64,000 nucleotides of DNA from Armigeres subalbatus. Its lineage: Eukaryota; Arthropoda; Insecta; Diptera; Culicidae. Each line of letters begins with the position of its first letter. Position 1 is the stretch's first letter. The DNA lies in NCBI RefSeq assembly GCF_024139115.2, contig NC_085140.1, positions 415,288,283 through 415,352,282 on the forward strand, in the 5' to 3' direction. Shown here piece after piece: positions 10,692 to 21,203 of the stretch. The position numbers and the translations under genes were made by a program. The notes beneath the pieces are model-generated. The model was not told the DNA's origin and did not search any database. It saw nothing but the letters and a program-made list of their open reading frames with translations.

Positions 10692-12734
10692 AAATAAGCT
10701 TAATAAGCTAAATCGAACATATAATTATTGTATCTATCTTATAGAACAGTATAGAATTTGGTGTACTTCTAAATTTCCGTATTACTAATTCCCATCAATA
10801 GATCAATTAGTCTAACCTTTTTGTTTGACGATTAAAAATAAAATATCTCATAATATCAACGTCAAGCAAATTATAAACAAATTAATCATTCGGAAGCGTT
10901 TCAATATCGAATGCAAATTTAATCTACAAAACCTTCTATCTAATCGTCGCTGTTTCATTTGGCAACATGAAATAATTCAAACCCATTACGTCGAACAACT
11001 ACCCAACTACATAAATACTAATGTAAAACATACAATTTTGCAAACTTACCCACCCCTAACACACATCGCACAAACTACACATCCATCAAGTCGGATTCGG
11101 TCGATCGCGGCTAAATTATTACGTGATGGTGATGCTAAATTACCACTTCCCTACTGGAACTACGCATATCCGGTTTGAACAAATTAGAACCCCTTTACCC
11201 TCCTTGATGAAAGCCCTGCCACTGCGCAGTGGTTCAGTTTGGACAAAAGTATGATAAATTTTGAAGTTCAATAGTATACACTAGCAGAACGAAACCAAAG
11301 TCTGAACATTGATGAGCTATTATTATCAAACTGTAATAGATGGTATTCGAATAAATTCAATCACAACAAGTGAAATGAAACTCTTAATCAATTGTGAACA
11401 ATAAAAATCATGCAAAAACCAAATAATTAGGAACGGAACTGAACAAGGCACAGATGCACACACTGTGAACTGGCACTATTTAATCAGCATCGCTGATTAT
11501 CGTTTTGCCCCATCGAAAACGACCCCCGCGCGGTCTGTGCACTCACTCTTTTTGCGGTAGCAGTTGACGCACATGATGGCCTGCAGTCACACGGTGCACC
11601 CAGCCCCGCAATCTAGGGCAGAAATAAATTCAACAATTAGACTATTTATTCGTGGATACGGAATCGCGTTTCTGCAATCCAACATTCGGATGCATTTGGA
11701 AACAATAAATCAACAGCGCTTATGCAATTAGCGAGCGAAAATTATGCGTGTCGAGTAAATAGTGGTGGCAAATATTCTGGAAGAGGGGCCACGCACATGG
11801 ATGGGTGTTGATGGGTTACCATCACGATGGAATTTCATCGAAGCACATTCTCCCAGTTGTGCAGGATCGGAAGTTATGAAAATCAATTAGGAAGTTAATC
11901 CATATGTCATCCAATTATAGGATTCAATTATGATAGATCGTATGTTTTTTTATTAAGACCTTTGGCAAGCTGTGGAATTGGGAACCATTTTGAATCTTGA
12001 TCAATTCATTTTAGTCCACAAATACGAGAATGTCCACAAATACAGGAAAATGTCGTTCGTCAGACGAACCTCAAAGTAATTTCTATGATTAGTAAATGGT
12101 CTAACTCAATTTTATATTTAGGACAAGGTGTAAGGTATCACAAAGAACACAAATTTCCCAGTCCGGATTATAAAACTTTCAGGTTAGACAAATTCTTGAC
12201 TTCCCTAGGCATAAGAGTATTGATAGCCGCATGATATAAAAAAGGCAACCAAGACGAAGATAAAAAGTAGCAGGAAGTAGAATAAGCTAAGAAACGTGAA
12301 AATCTCCAGAAAAAAGTACTAACTATTGAGGGACATGACTCGCTAATCATCTTCAGAAGAATAAGACGAAAAATATGAGGAAGATCAACAAACATTGAAT
12401 CCCAAGGTGAATCAATAGATGCAAGTAAACCAGCCATCAATTCATCCTGAAACGCATGAGGACAAGCGTCTGCTTCAGCCGCCGTTCAATTCTACCGTGC
12501 ATTAAAACCAGCCACCGTTCCATCATGTGCATCAGAATCAGCCTCAATCCGTGAAGTCTTCGATCAAGTGGAGCATCAGCCACTATCCCATCAGAATCAG
12601 CCTCTACTTCCTCTTGCGGTTTACCAGAGTCAGCCGTTGTTGGCTCATAACATAGTGCATCAATATCAGTAATCACTCCATTCCGTGCAGCAATAGAATC
12701 AGTTACTGTTTAATATTATTATGGCATCTGTCAA
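10692..12734. other. Non-coding region, no gene recognised
   Basis: AT-rich to about 11.4 kb, then a more balanced stretch (11.45-11.9 kb) with gataatcagcg-type motifs and short CA-rich pieces that looks single-copy. At 12.42-12.71 kb there is a low-complexity stretch built on repeated atcagaatcagcc and ccaccgttc motifs. Open frames of 70-117 codons here show no domain pattern. Confidence 0.4.
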
Positions 12735-14375
12735 CAACGCGCACCACCTGGCCTAGGAAGGTGGAACCCCGTGGATTCCTTCAACGATGGTTCAAGCACT
12801 TTTGAAATGGCCATTCGGCCACTGTCATCGACGTAGCCACCATCAGCCAGCCCCTCCTGCCCGTGTCAAAGTTAGAGGGTGCTTCTGGCCTCTATGGGAG
12901 CAACCATTTTCCAATTCAGGCTACTGCCAACGCCTCTCTCCTACCACGTACAAGAGCCCACGATGATGCCGCCGACTGGGAGTCCTTCCATAGCAGCATT
13001 CGACGCGCGTTGGAACTGACACTTCCCAACAAGATCGTTCTTGATGCTGCTGGTCTATCCATCCCTTAGTCCACTTCTCGGCCAGGCCGCAAAGCTCTGC
13101 GTTGGTAGTCAGACGAAAGCGTCGTGCTGATAAAATCAGAAGGGAAGCCCTCCGAGGGCTCAGGAGGTTTTCCCGTGGGTACCCGAGAAAGATGTGTGCA
13201 TGTAAAAACTGCAAACAAAAACACTATGTATGCCAAACGGACATTCAATACGCTAAAAGGAAGCAGTGGGAGAACTTTATTTGTCCATTAGTCCGGTTCA
13301 ATCCACCGCCGAACTGTGGGGAAAAGTCAATACGCTAAGTGGCAAGCAAAGATCTTCACCCATCCACATTGATTCGCAAGACCTTACTATTTCGGATCCG
13401 TCGAATATGGCCAATGCACTTGTCCATATTTTGTATCACTCGCAATCCTAAATGGCTACCCAGCCGATTTTTAAAATTTCATAGTCACTAGGGCTCTCAC
13501 GCTGCAGATATTTCGGTTCTCGCCGAACTTGCTTGGTTCTCCAATAAACCAACCTTTGTCGTTCGCCGAACTTTCATTTGCTCTTGTCAGAACTTCTTAA
13601 TGGCGTTTTATATTTAACCAATGCTGAAGAACCATCCTCCTACCGCAAAAATAGTATTCATCGATCTGGTAAATCAAGCCTGGAGCCAGTATCTCCTCCA
13701 GCGACATCAGCCCTATATCGGCCTATCTCGCTGACCTGTCCTGACCTGTCGAAAGGCTGGTAGACCGTAGGCTGCGTGAAAAGCTCCAGGCTGACGGAAG
13801 ACTTGATTTTCGCTTTTCGCCCGGGGTATAAGGCCAGTTTGTACTTCGCTGGATTATGAGACATACTCCAAAATGCCTACGGACACCGATCTAGTTTCTC
13901 TGGATATTTCGAATGTGACTTGGACCCCACTAGTGCTCCAGAACCTACTCATAGGAGACTGGGTTTCCGCAGGAGTCTGATCTTGCGATAATCCTGTTTC
14001 TGGTTGCCACGATGGTCTTCCAAAGAACATCTATATCATCTACGCGGACGACACCCTACTCGTGGTCGTCGGATAGTGGGGATAGTGCGGTTCATTAGTG
14101 AGCCTCGTCAGTCGGCTTTATCATCCGTAGTTTCAAGATTAATGGGCAGCCAATTCCAAACTGGAAACTCATCAAGGTCCTCGGAGTTTCCATCGACCAA
14201 GGACTGTTCTATGTGCCTCATTTTGAAAACCTTATCAAAACCGTATAGAACAGATAACAAGATCACTAGGTATTGTATTGGCCAAGTGTTGATTGACAGT
14301 AGACTACTGTACGGACTGGAGCTGACTTGTGTAGCACGTCGAGAGCCAGTCAGCATACATTCCTCATATTAAACC
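12735..14375 (+). pseudogene. Broken LINE (I/LOA-like): endonuclease end, linker and RT pieces
   Basis: Plus-strand pieces in shifting frames follow the order of a LINE ORF2. About 12890 encodes LYGSNHFPIQ, the C-terminal SDHFPI motif of APE-type endonucleases, here with N for D. About 13100-13450 encodes the linker (RKRRADKIRREALRGLRR, then ELWGKVNTLSGKQRSSP). About 14035-14070 encodes IYIIYADDTLLVVV, an intact YADD catalytic box. About 14131-14250 encodes PIPNWKLIKVLGVSIDQGL, the usual post-YADD segment. Many stops, frameshifts and deletions are present; the GVPQGS region is missing or unrecognisable. It cannot make a protein. Confidence 0.8.
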
Positions 14376-14376
14376 A

Positions 14377-14943
14377 GTAGGGGAAGTGTACCAGTTTTGG
14401 CCACCTCAGTGCCTAATTTGGCCCACCGTGAAAAATGCATATTTTTTATATGCGTTGGTGGTGCCTTTCTCGCATTCAGTTAAGACACCAACCTTAGATG
14501 GGGCTTAAATGGTTCGATATACCATTTTCTTCATAACTTTCAAACGCAATGACCGATCGTTACTTAAAACTTGTTGCGAGGAAATCGGTTAAGGCTTACT
14601 ATGTGAAAAGTTGTCTAATGTTTTTCAAGCTTTTGTGCACACACATACACACATACATACACACGGACAGACAGACATGTGCTCTGTCGAGTCGATTGGT
14701 ATATAACACTATGGGTCTCAGAGGCTTCTATAAAAAGTCCGTTTTCGGAGTGCAATGATAGCCTTTCGGTACAACTTCGTTGAACGTGAAAGGCAAAAAA
14801 TCGGTCTGTTTCAACAGCGAATAAGGATAAGGGATGTATCTACTGTTAGAACTAATAAACCGCTAGAAAATTGCTTTATGTTTGGAGTTATGCGAGAATT
14901 GACCATATTAGGAACATGACCAAAACTGGTACAGTTACCCTAC
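14377..14943. mobile_element. TIR element (GTAGGG ends), 567 bp, with a nested MITE
   Basis: The left end gtaggggaagtgtaccagtt and the complement of the right end (gtagggtaactgtaccagtt) are inverted repeats of about 24 bp with three mismatches. No coding region. The interior is mostly a second MITE (14461-14797). TSDs are not obvious. Confidence 0.65.
14461..14797. mobile_element. Nested MITE with GTGCCTTTCTCG / CGTGAAAGGCA ends
   Basis: Begins gtgcctttctcgcattcag and ends gaacgtgaaaggcaaaa, a short imperfect TIR. The interior has a (CA)n-like run with cacggacagacagacatgtg and a ctctgtcgagtcgattgg block, a combination I associate with a very common mosquito repeat. The family name is not assigned. 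Confidence 0.5.
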
Positions 14944-15656
14944 CTACGCACAGTTTTCGTGCTCCTTCCCTCCAAAACCGCTGAAGCTGCCGGCGCCAAG
15001 GCAGGTGGCCTCCTTTTAGGCCATCGTGTGAAGGCTGGTATTTGCTGAAAAGCCATCGCATACGCTTCCGCCACATCCGGAGACCATCTAGGTCTATTAG
15101 CCTTCACCTGTTTCCAACATGGACCTCCTGGGCATCCCAACCTGGGTGTAAGTCCCACCCACCCAGTGACCAGGCATTCCGGGCCATGAGTCATGTGGTT
15201 TTCAACAATAATCTTAACAAGGTCAGCATCATTTCCCCATTTTGACACCAGCTGACCAACTCTTGTGTAGCATGAAAATAGAAGCTGTCGCTCTCACGCC
15301 ACGTGTTCTACGATCTTTTTTGACGTAGGACTTACGTCTCTCTTTACTATACCGGGTGTCATTCCAAAATATTCAAATCGACCGCGTTACGCTGTGTTGA
15401 AAGATTTTGAACGTTAATAGCGTTCGTCTCAATGGACGAATTTCTGCGGTAAGCCCCTCAATCGACAGATTTCAAGTATGCATTTCATGTCCATGCTTGA
15501 TAAGACCCGAAAAACTTGTTTCAATAGGCATGAAACTGTTTTCAATGAAAAACATTGAGATCAAGGGAACCTATAAATATGGGTACCGCATAATTCTTGC
15601 ATCATTCCATTACCACGTTCTCATTGGTGCAGATACCAGCGAATGAGCAGCCGCTT
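14944..15656. other. Unassigned sequence left of the foldback element
   Basis: GC-richer than its surroundings (14950-15250), with overlapping frames of 60-100 codons on both strands and no recognised domain. Because the foldback at 15657-18242 is flanked by CGCTT, this block was once continuous with 18243 onward. A TATA-like signal lies at 15572-15578. Confidence 0.35.
15572..15610 (+). promoter_or_regulatory. Possible core promoter (TATA plus initiator)
   Basis: tataaat at 15572 is followed 32 bp later by tcattcc, an acceptable arthropod initiator. No gene can be assigned downstream: the foldback transposon begins at 15657. It may be a chance match or the promoter of an older repeat or gene remnant. 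Confidence 0.25.
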
Positions 15657-16431
15657 CACAGTGGTGCGTTTGGCTAAAATCGTGAACTTTTTGTTTTACC
15701 GCTTTAGGGTGTTATTTTTTGGCATCGGTGTCTTCGGGAATAAATTTTAGAAAAATATGGCGCAACGAATGACGAAAAGTTGTATTTCCAATTTTTGCCA
15801 CAGGTGGCGCTGCAAAATGTAACTTCTTTAATAAACGATTTTTAAATATGGTGTCTTTGGCAAAGTTGTAGTGTAATTTATTATGAATTTAATTGCTGAA
15901 GACACCGAGTGTCCATCTATCATCGTTTTTCAAATACGGGCGTTTTTTATGGACAGACCCTATAAAAACAGTATTTAAAGATATTTTCGAAACTAACAGT
16001 TTCAGGTCAATACAATGTTCTACAAAAATGTATATATAATAAAAATAGACCACTTTCTGGAAGATACCAGGGATGTTTTTTGCAAACATGACTTGTTATT
16101 GGCGATTTAAGGTCGAAAATAGTGATATTTGAAGACTTCATATGCAACAGAGGGGCAAATTGGGGCAAGGAAATCCCCACAGGATTTAAAATATCTGGTC
16201 TGTAGTTTCATATGCGTATATATATATGTCTGTCTCCACGTGTATCCAAACAAGTATTTCTAAATTTCAAAAATCGACATTTTCAACTGATATTTATATA
16301 ATAATTGAGATTTCACCACACTGCACACGCTGTTGAATGTTAATGTCAAAAGAAGTGCAGCGTGAAGCTATTTTTCTGTTCTCTTCATCCAATCATTTCA
16401 CACAATGCAAATCTGACGTCATACGCTACTA

Positions 16432-16592
16432 GGGATGTCTTAAAATCCCGAATAATCGATTAGTAACTAATCGATTACTATTTATTCTTATTGAATCGAT
16501 TCATCGCTGGGTAATAATCGATTTAAAATTAATCGATTATCACAACGATAAATCAATCAATCGAAGTAATCGATTAATTTGCGACATCACTA
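16432..16592. mobile_element. AATCGATTA-rich MITE in the left arm
   Basis: Runs from ctagggatgtc to gcgacatcact, with about ten aatcgatt cores in between, so almost the whole unit can fold on itself. Its mirror copy in the right arm is at 17313-17472, and a third, diverged copy is at 17160-17312. Confidence 0.55.
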
Positions 16593-16644
16593 TAACGCTA
16601 AGCGAGAGAATGAATGAGTTGACACCTTAACATTATACACTTAC

Positions 16645-16866
16645 CAATGGTTCCCAAGACTTCGGGTCTGAGGAAGGCAGCCAAAGCCTATTAGGGAAGT
16701 GTTGGCGGGTCTTGATCTCGAATACATGTCCCTTGTCCACCAATGTTTGAAAGTTGCTGATGTTAGACTTTAGCTGTCGTAATCCCTTGAGAATGTCTTC
16801 CTCTTGTTGTGTACCGGTAAACCTCGTTCGTATGTCTTCCTCTCGTTGCTGTCTCCCAAAAAACAT
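16645..16866 (-). CDS. Possible captured exon inside the foldback (unknown product)
   Basis: The minus-strand frame has a charged, helix-prone start and reads on through GLRQLKSNISNFQTLVDKGH to SDPKSWEPLV. Immediately after, the complement of 16638-16644 is gtaagtg, a perfect 5' splice donor. An acceptor-like ag precedes the frame (around 16855-16870). Two related segments (QQREEDI and QQEEDI) suggest a short internal duplication. I do not recognise the protein. It lies in the only non-repeated part of the foldback, so it may be host sequence picked up by the element. It could also be a chance open frame. Confidence 0.3.
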
Positions 16867-16922
16867 TTGTCTCGTTACAGAAGTGAAACATCGCCAAGGA
16901 TTTCAACTGTGTGAACATCTAA

Positions 16923-17147
16923 TTAGGCACCTAAATTCCCTTCCTTTCCTATTGTATAATTGTATTCTGTAACCTCGACCAAACCGCGAGTCTTTCGGTT
17001 CCCCAAAACTAACATTAGTGTATAATAATCATGAAAAACTGTATTCCGGCTCCGTAACGCTTCACGGCAAATGAGCCTTCCAAATAAATGATAGTTTAAA
17101 AATGAATCCCAAGCAGTAGCTGGTTTTCTACCCACCACTGCCAGCAT
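16923..17147 (-). CDS. Second open frame inside the foldback (unknown)
   Basis: A 74-codon minus-strand frame upstream of the possible exon at 16645-16866. Composition is protein-like (LFGRLICREALRSRNTVF, then a hydrophobic YYTLMLVLG), but no family is recognised. It could be a preceding exon of the same captured piece or chance. Confidence 0.2.
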   Translation of the reverse strand: MLAVVGRKPATAWDSFLNYHLFGRLICREALRSRNTVFHDYYTLMLVLGNRKTRGLVEVTEYNYTIGKEGNLGA

Positions 17148-17159
17148 TCAGGCGCTATC

Positions 17160-17312
17160 ATATATACTTCGATTAATCGATTAATCGTTGAGATAATCGA
17201 ATTATTTTGAATCGATTGCTTACCAACGGTTAATCGATTCAATAATCGACAAGAATCGAGAATAATTGATAAGTTACTAATCGATTAATCGGGAATAAAC
17301 GACATCTCTATT
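17160..17312. mobile_element. Third AATCGATTA-rich MITE copy
   Basis: Diverged copy lying between the unique interior and the right arm; it has no partner on the left side. It shows that the two halves of the foldback are not perfectly symmetrical. Confidence 0.45.
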
Positions 17313-17472
17313 AAGTCGCAAATTAATCGATTACTTCGATTAATCGATTTATCGTTGTGATAATCGATTAATTATAAATGGATCGATATGGATCGATTCA
17401 ATAATCGACAAGAATAAAGAGTAATCGATTAGTTACTAATCGATTATTCGGGATTTTACGACATCTCTAGGA
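17313..17472. mobile_element. AATCGATTA-rich MITE in the right arm
   Basis: Mirror image of 16432-16592, from agtcgcaaattaatcg to ttttacgacatctctagg. Being shared by both arms, it predates the inverted duplication or was copied between the arms by conversion. Confidence 0.55.
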
Positions 17473-18242
17473 GCGTATGACGTCAGATTTGCATTGTGTG
17501 AAATGATTGGATGAAGAGAACAAAAAAATAGCTTCACGCTGCACTTCTTTTGACATTAACATTCAACAGCGTGGTATGCAGTGTGGTGAAATCTCAATTA
17601 TTATATAAATATCAGTTGAAAATGTCGATTTATGAAATTTAGAAATACTTGTTTGGATACACGTGGAGACAGACATAATTATATGCATATGAAACTACAG
17701 ACTGGATATTTTAAATCATGTGGGGATTTCCTTGCCCCAATTTGCCCTCTGTTGCATATGAAGCCCTCAAATTTCACTATTTTCGACCTTAAATCGCCGA
17801 TAACAAGTCATGTTTGCAAAAAACATCCCTGGTATCATCCAGAAAGTGGTCTATTTTGATTATATATACATTTTTGTAGAACATTGTATTGACCTGAAAC
17901 TGTTAGTTTCGGAAATATCTTTAAATACTGTTATTTTAGGGTCTGTCCATAAAAAACGCCCGTATTTGAAAAACGATGATAGATGGACACTCGGTGTCTT
18001 CAGCAATAAAATTCATAATAAATTACACTACAACTTTGCCAAAGACACCATATTTAAAAATCGTTTATTAAAGAAGTTACATTTTGCAGCGCCACCTGTG
18101 GCAAAAATTGGAAATACAACTTTTCGTCATTCGATGCGCCATATTTTTCTAAAATTTATTCCCGAAGACACCGATGCCAAAAAATAACACCCTAAAGCGG
18201 TAAAACAAAAAGTTCACGATTTTAGCCAAACCCACCACTGTG

Positions 18243-19070
18243 CGCTTGGTCTGCCGAGAAGCCATAAAATAGCGCAACGCAATTTTTTCCTTTCATTCTG
18301 ACCGGGACAAGCGAAGCAACCGCATCATCGATTGAACAGCACTCACACCTTTTAGCAGGGAATGAAGTCTGCACCGACCGCTTTTTCGGCTCGACACCAT
18401 CGAAGCCACCATCATCAGCCGAAACCTAGCCAGTACAGCAGCAGTCCACCCTACAGACCCGACAAAGCAGCAATGCTGAGCAGATACCGGCAGCAGCAGC
18501 AGCAGAGTCGAGCCGAGACCGGCCGGCATCGGTGATGAGCCGAGACAGGCTGAAGAAAAGCCACATGATGCAGCATGTATGTCCAAAAAACAAACGGTTC
18601 TTCAGAGAGCCAATAATAGAGATCAATATCAAAGCTTTCAATACCCTTCGGGATAGAAATTGTACTTGGGTGACAAATCCAATATTCTAGTGATAAAATT
18701 TTATGCGTGATTTTCATAAATAGCGTCAAAACTAACAGTGGATAATTTTTCTGATTTAACCGCGAAGTGGACGAAGGACTTCGCTTGACCATGCCTAAAA
18801 AACATAAGATGTCCAAATCTCTCACATAATATTTGGATATTTGGATTAAAAAAAACACCGATAACAGCTCAAACATTGATAAACTATCAATCGATTTTTC
18901 ATCGAATGTTGGATTTTTTGGCATTGATCAAGAAATATCTAGATAAACATTGTTTGATACTGACCGCACACAAAGCGAACGTGACTGAATGATCGTCCCA
19001 TGTTACCAATTCTAAATCTTATCACCCGAAATCCCATGTCCGGGTGTTTCCTTCCATCTACTAGGGACTC
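18243..19070. other. Unassigned, partly CAG-rich sequence
   Basis: 18300-18560 is GC-rich with cagcagcagcagcag and many gaccgg/gccgag motifs. A plus-strand frame reads through AAAAESSRDRPASVMSRDRL but has upstream stops. It resembles low-complexity sequence found in leader regions of genes or retrotransposons. From 18600 it is AT-rich with no recognised feature. Confidence 0.35.
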
Positions 19071-19251
19071 GGCAGGTATTTCTGTCCATCGTCATAGGGG
19101 CTAAAATCAATGAAAGCAACGTCATTTTGCTAGAACTCCACTATAGCAGAACGTTTCGCCTAAGCTTACGATTGGGTACGGATGAATTTGGCAAAAAAGC
19201 TTCTATTTCATTGATATTTGAGACTATGACGATAAGACAAAAATGCCTGCC
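19071..19251. mobile_element. Hairpin MITE, ~45-bp arms
   Basis: ggcaggtatttctgtccatc at the left matches the complement of the right end (ggcaggcatttttgtcttatc) and pairing continues through cgtcatag and atcaatgaaa. About 180 bp, no coding potential. Confidence 0.6.
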
Positions 19252-19523
19252 TTAACCCTACTAACAATGTTGTCTCAGAAAAGAACACGTACTTTTCACC
19301 TGAACTGCAATTCTAAGCTCGCTTGCCCGGCTTATTGGCATGTATCAAGCGAAAAGTCCCGTTAGGAAATAGACGCCAGCAGAGAGCAACAAGCGTAAAA
19401 AGGAAGAAGAAGCCCTTCTCGAACGCGTTGATGATGATGACGCTTTGGCTGACAAAGAAGCGGGATACAAGACACTAGCTGATTGGCCCACCAATTGGGA
19501 AGCAGAGAAGATTCAAAATAAGG

Positions 19524-19562
19524 TATAAAAGAAAAGTGCATTCTCTCGCAGAGCATTCAGTC
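19524..19562 (+). promoter_or_regulatory. Core promoter-like TATA box and TCAGTC initiator
   Basis: tataaaa at 19524-19530 is followed by tcagtc at 19557-19562, the arthropod initiator consensus, with the A 35 bp from the first T of the TATA box. Spacing is a few bases longer than usual. A histone-type 3' hairpin lies 80 bp downstream. Confidence 0.4.
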
Positions 19563-19640
19563 TTTTTTATACCATCACTAGAAATTCGCGGTTATTTGAA
19601 AAGACCGTTTTCTTACTTTTTGCACTTAGCCGAAGCAAAC

Positions 19641-19656
19641 AGCCTTTTTCAAGGCT
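19641..19656 (+). ncRNA. Histone mRNA-type 3' stem-loop
   Basis: agcctttttcaaggct forms a perfect 6-bp stem with a TTTC tetraloop and is preceded by caaac. A 6-bp stem, UUUC-type loop and upstream CAAA are the known features of replication-dependent histone mRNA 3' ends. No histone coding sequence lies between the promoter-like motif at 19524 and this hairpin; the gap is only about 80 bp. It could be a histone gene deletion remnant or a chance hairpin. Confidence 0.3.
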
Positions 19657-19999
19657 CTAAGAGTTGAAAATAATGTTCTCCTTCAGTCGCTATCGCACGG
19701 ATTAGAAGGCTCTTCAGTGGAAGGGCTAAGATACAGTCTACATCCCCTGCTGAGCCAACTTGTGGTTTATTTCAGGCAGTCCTTCAGTGGGAAGGTTGCC
19801 ACTGTCGAGGCAAATATTTCGTGACCGGACAGATACTCCCTGATTTTTTTTTGATGATTCTTGTTCGAGGTAGATTTGATTTCTGTGTCGGTTTGATGAG
19901 AAGATTTTGCTAAGGAATGGTATGCAACGCCGATTATTTATCCAAAATAGTTGATGTGAGAAATTTGGACATATTATGTAAGGGTATGCGATAACACAC

Positions 20000-20170
20000 T
20001 TTTTCTTAACGAAACGAAACGAAACGAAATTTAAAATGTCTATGTTGATTCGGATCGAAACGAAACGAAATATAGGTTTCTTTCGAGACTTCGAAACGAT
20101 ACGAAATCAAGGTTCATTTAATTCGAAATTTTTCGAAACGAAACGAAATTTAGATTTTTTTCCGCGGAAT
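20000..20170. repeat. CGAAA-rich repeat
   Basis: Short runs of aacgaaacgaaacgaaac and later (cgaaacga)n blocks separated by AT-rich spacers. The ccgcggaattt motif at the end recurs in a second cluster at 34670-34830, so both may be one repeat family. Confidence 0.5.
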
Positions 20171-20524
20171 TTTTTTTGAATTGTTTTTACATTACGTACG
20201 CAATTCTGATTTCACTTTTTCGGAGTCGAATAACTGTTTTGTGACCAAAAGACTTATAATAACTGAAGAGGCAATCTGTGATAAATCGCCACATTCTCGC
20301 CGCATATACCATTGGCAGTACCCCAGCATTTGTGCCGCTTCCAAAGGAATTCATCGTGGAGGGTATGCTCCTGAATCTGATCAATTTTATATCAGTTTTA
20401 TATAAGTTAGTAAGTATATAAAAATAAAGAAATTGTGGGATTTTTCATATACGGATTTAAATTTCGTTTAAAACCTTAGTTCACTTAAGAATTATGTAAT
20501 TATGCTGAAGCATACTTCATAGTG

Positions 20525-20669
20525 TCCCAGTCAACGCAAGATCGTATATGATGTCGAATAAGATGCTAAAGTGGAGGCCATATAGATACTTCCCCATATA
20601 ATATGTACGTATATCGCCTCCACTTTGGCATCTTATGTTGCATCATATATGATTTTGTGTTGACTGGGG
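20525..20669. mobile_element. Hairpin MITE with CCCAGTCAAC ends
   Basis: gtcccagtcaacgcaagatc at the left pairs with the complement of the right end (ccccagtcaacacaaaatc), and pairing extends about 60 bp through atatgat and aagtggagg. Nearly the full 145 bp folds into one stem. Confidence 0.75.
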
Positions 20670-21000
20670 TATTGTACTCTTATCAGCGTGGTTTTACAGT
20701 ATTGACTTAGTCAAAATTTGAAAAAGAATGCTTAGATTTATTTTTTTATTTAGTTAGATACTTAGCTATGTATCCACATCTGCCAGGCGTATACGCAGAT
20801 ATAGAATTGATATTACTAGATCAACATTTGAAAAGGGTGTACCTGCCAAAATTTGTTCCTTCTTATTCCTCGTCTACATATATAGCATATATTTGCTCAC
20901 TACAAGAATCCTGTGCACCTTTCTAAAATGCACAAAGATATGTATTGAATTTCACAGACCGATAGTCTTATATACAATCAACTCGACAAACTGAGCTATT

Positions 21001-21203
21001 GTGTGTGTGTTCTTGGCAGATGAGAACAGCTGTTATGGTCAGTATGTGCTGAAAGCAATCATAAGTAAAGAATTTTCAGCAATTTTAATGATCTTTCAAC
21101 CCGTACTGGATTTTTTTTTGCAAATTCCATGCGAAGATCTAGAAATGCCCACAAATCTGCAATGTTCCTCACATATTGTGCAAATAGTCGAAGAAGAGCT
21201 TAA
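21001..21203 (+). other. Open frame cut by a transposon, unknown product
   Basis: A plus-strand frame with protein-like composition (LADENSCYGQYVLKAIISKE, then LMIFQPVLDFFLQIP) runs into the TIR of the next element at 21204. It has no recognised family. The reading after the element (from 23405) does not clearly continue it. Possibly a decayed transposase piece. Confidence 0.2.

Larger units (their letters stand above)
15657..18242. mobile_element. Foldback element with ~930-bp inverted arms, CACAGTG ends, 5-bp TSD (Transib-like)
   Basis: Left arm 15657-~16590 and right arm 17313-18242 are inverted copies, apparently over 90% identical. Both ends start cacagtggtg. The flanking bases cgctt occur just outside both ends (15652-15656 and 18243-18247), a 5-bp duplication. 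Five-bp duplications and CAC[A/T][A/G]TG termini are defining features of Transib transposons, the relatives of RAG1, and CACAGTG equals the V(D)J signal heptamer. No transposase is present. The interior (about 16600-17150) is a distinct segment with a possible exon. The arms include AATCGATTA-rich MITE copies. The superfamily call is inference from ends and TSD only. Confidence 0.6.

Noticed and set aside
12437..12676. 79-codon minus-strand frame with acidic repeats (ADSGK, ADSDG)
   Set aside because: Low-complexity DNA with repeated atcagcc motifs on the other strand; no family pattern.
18293..18924. Minus-strand frames of 97 and 157 codons with hydrophobic stretches
   Set aside because: Arise from a CAG-rich and an AT-rich segment; no start context or family match.
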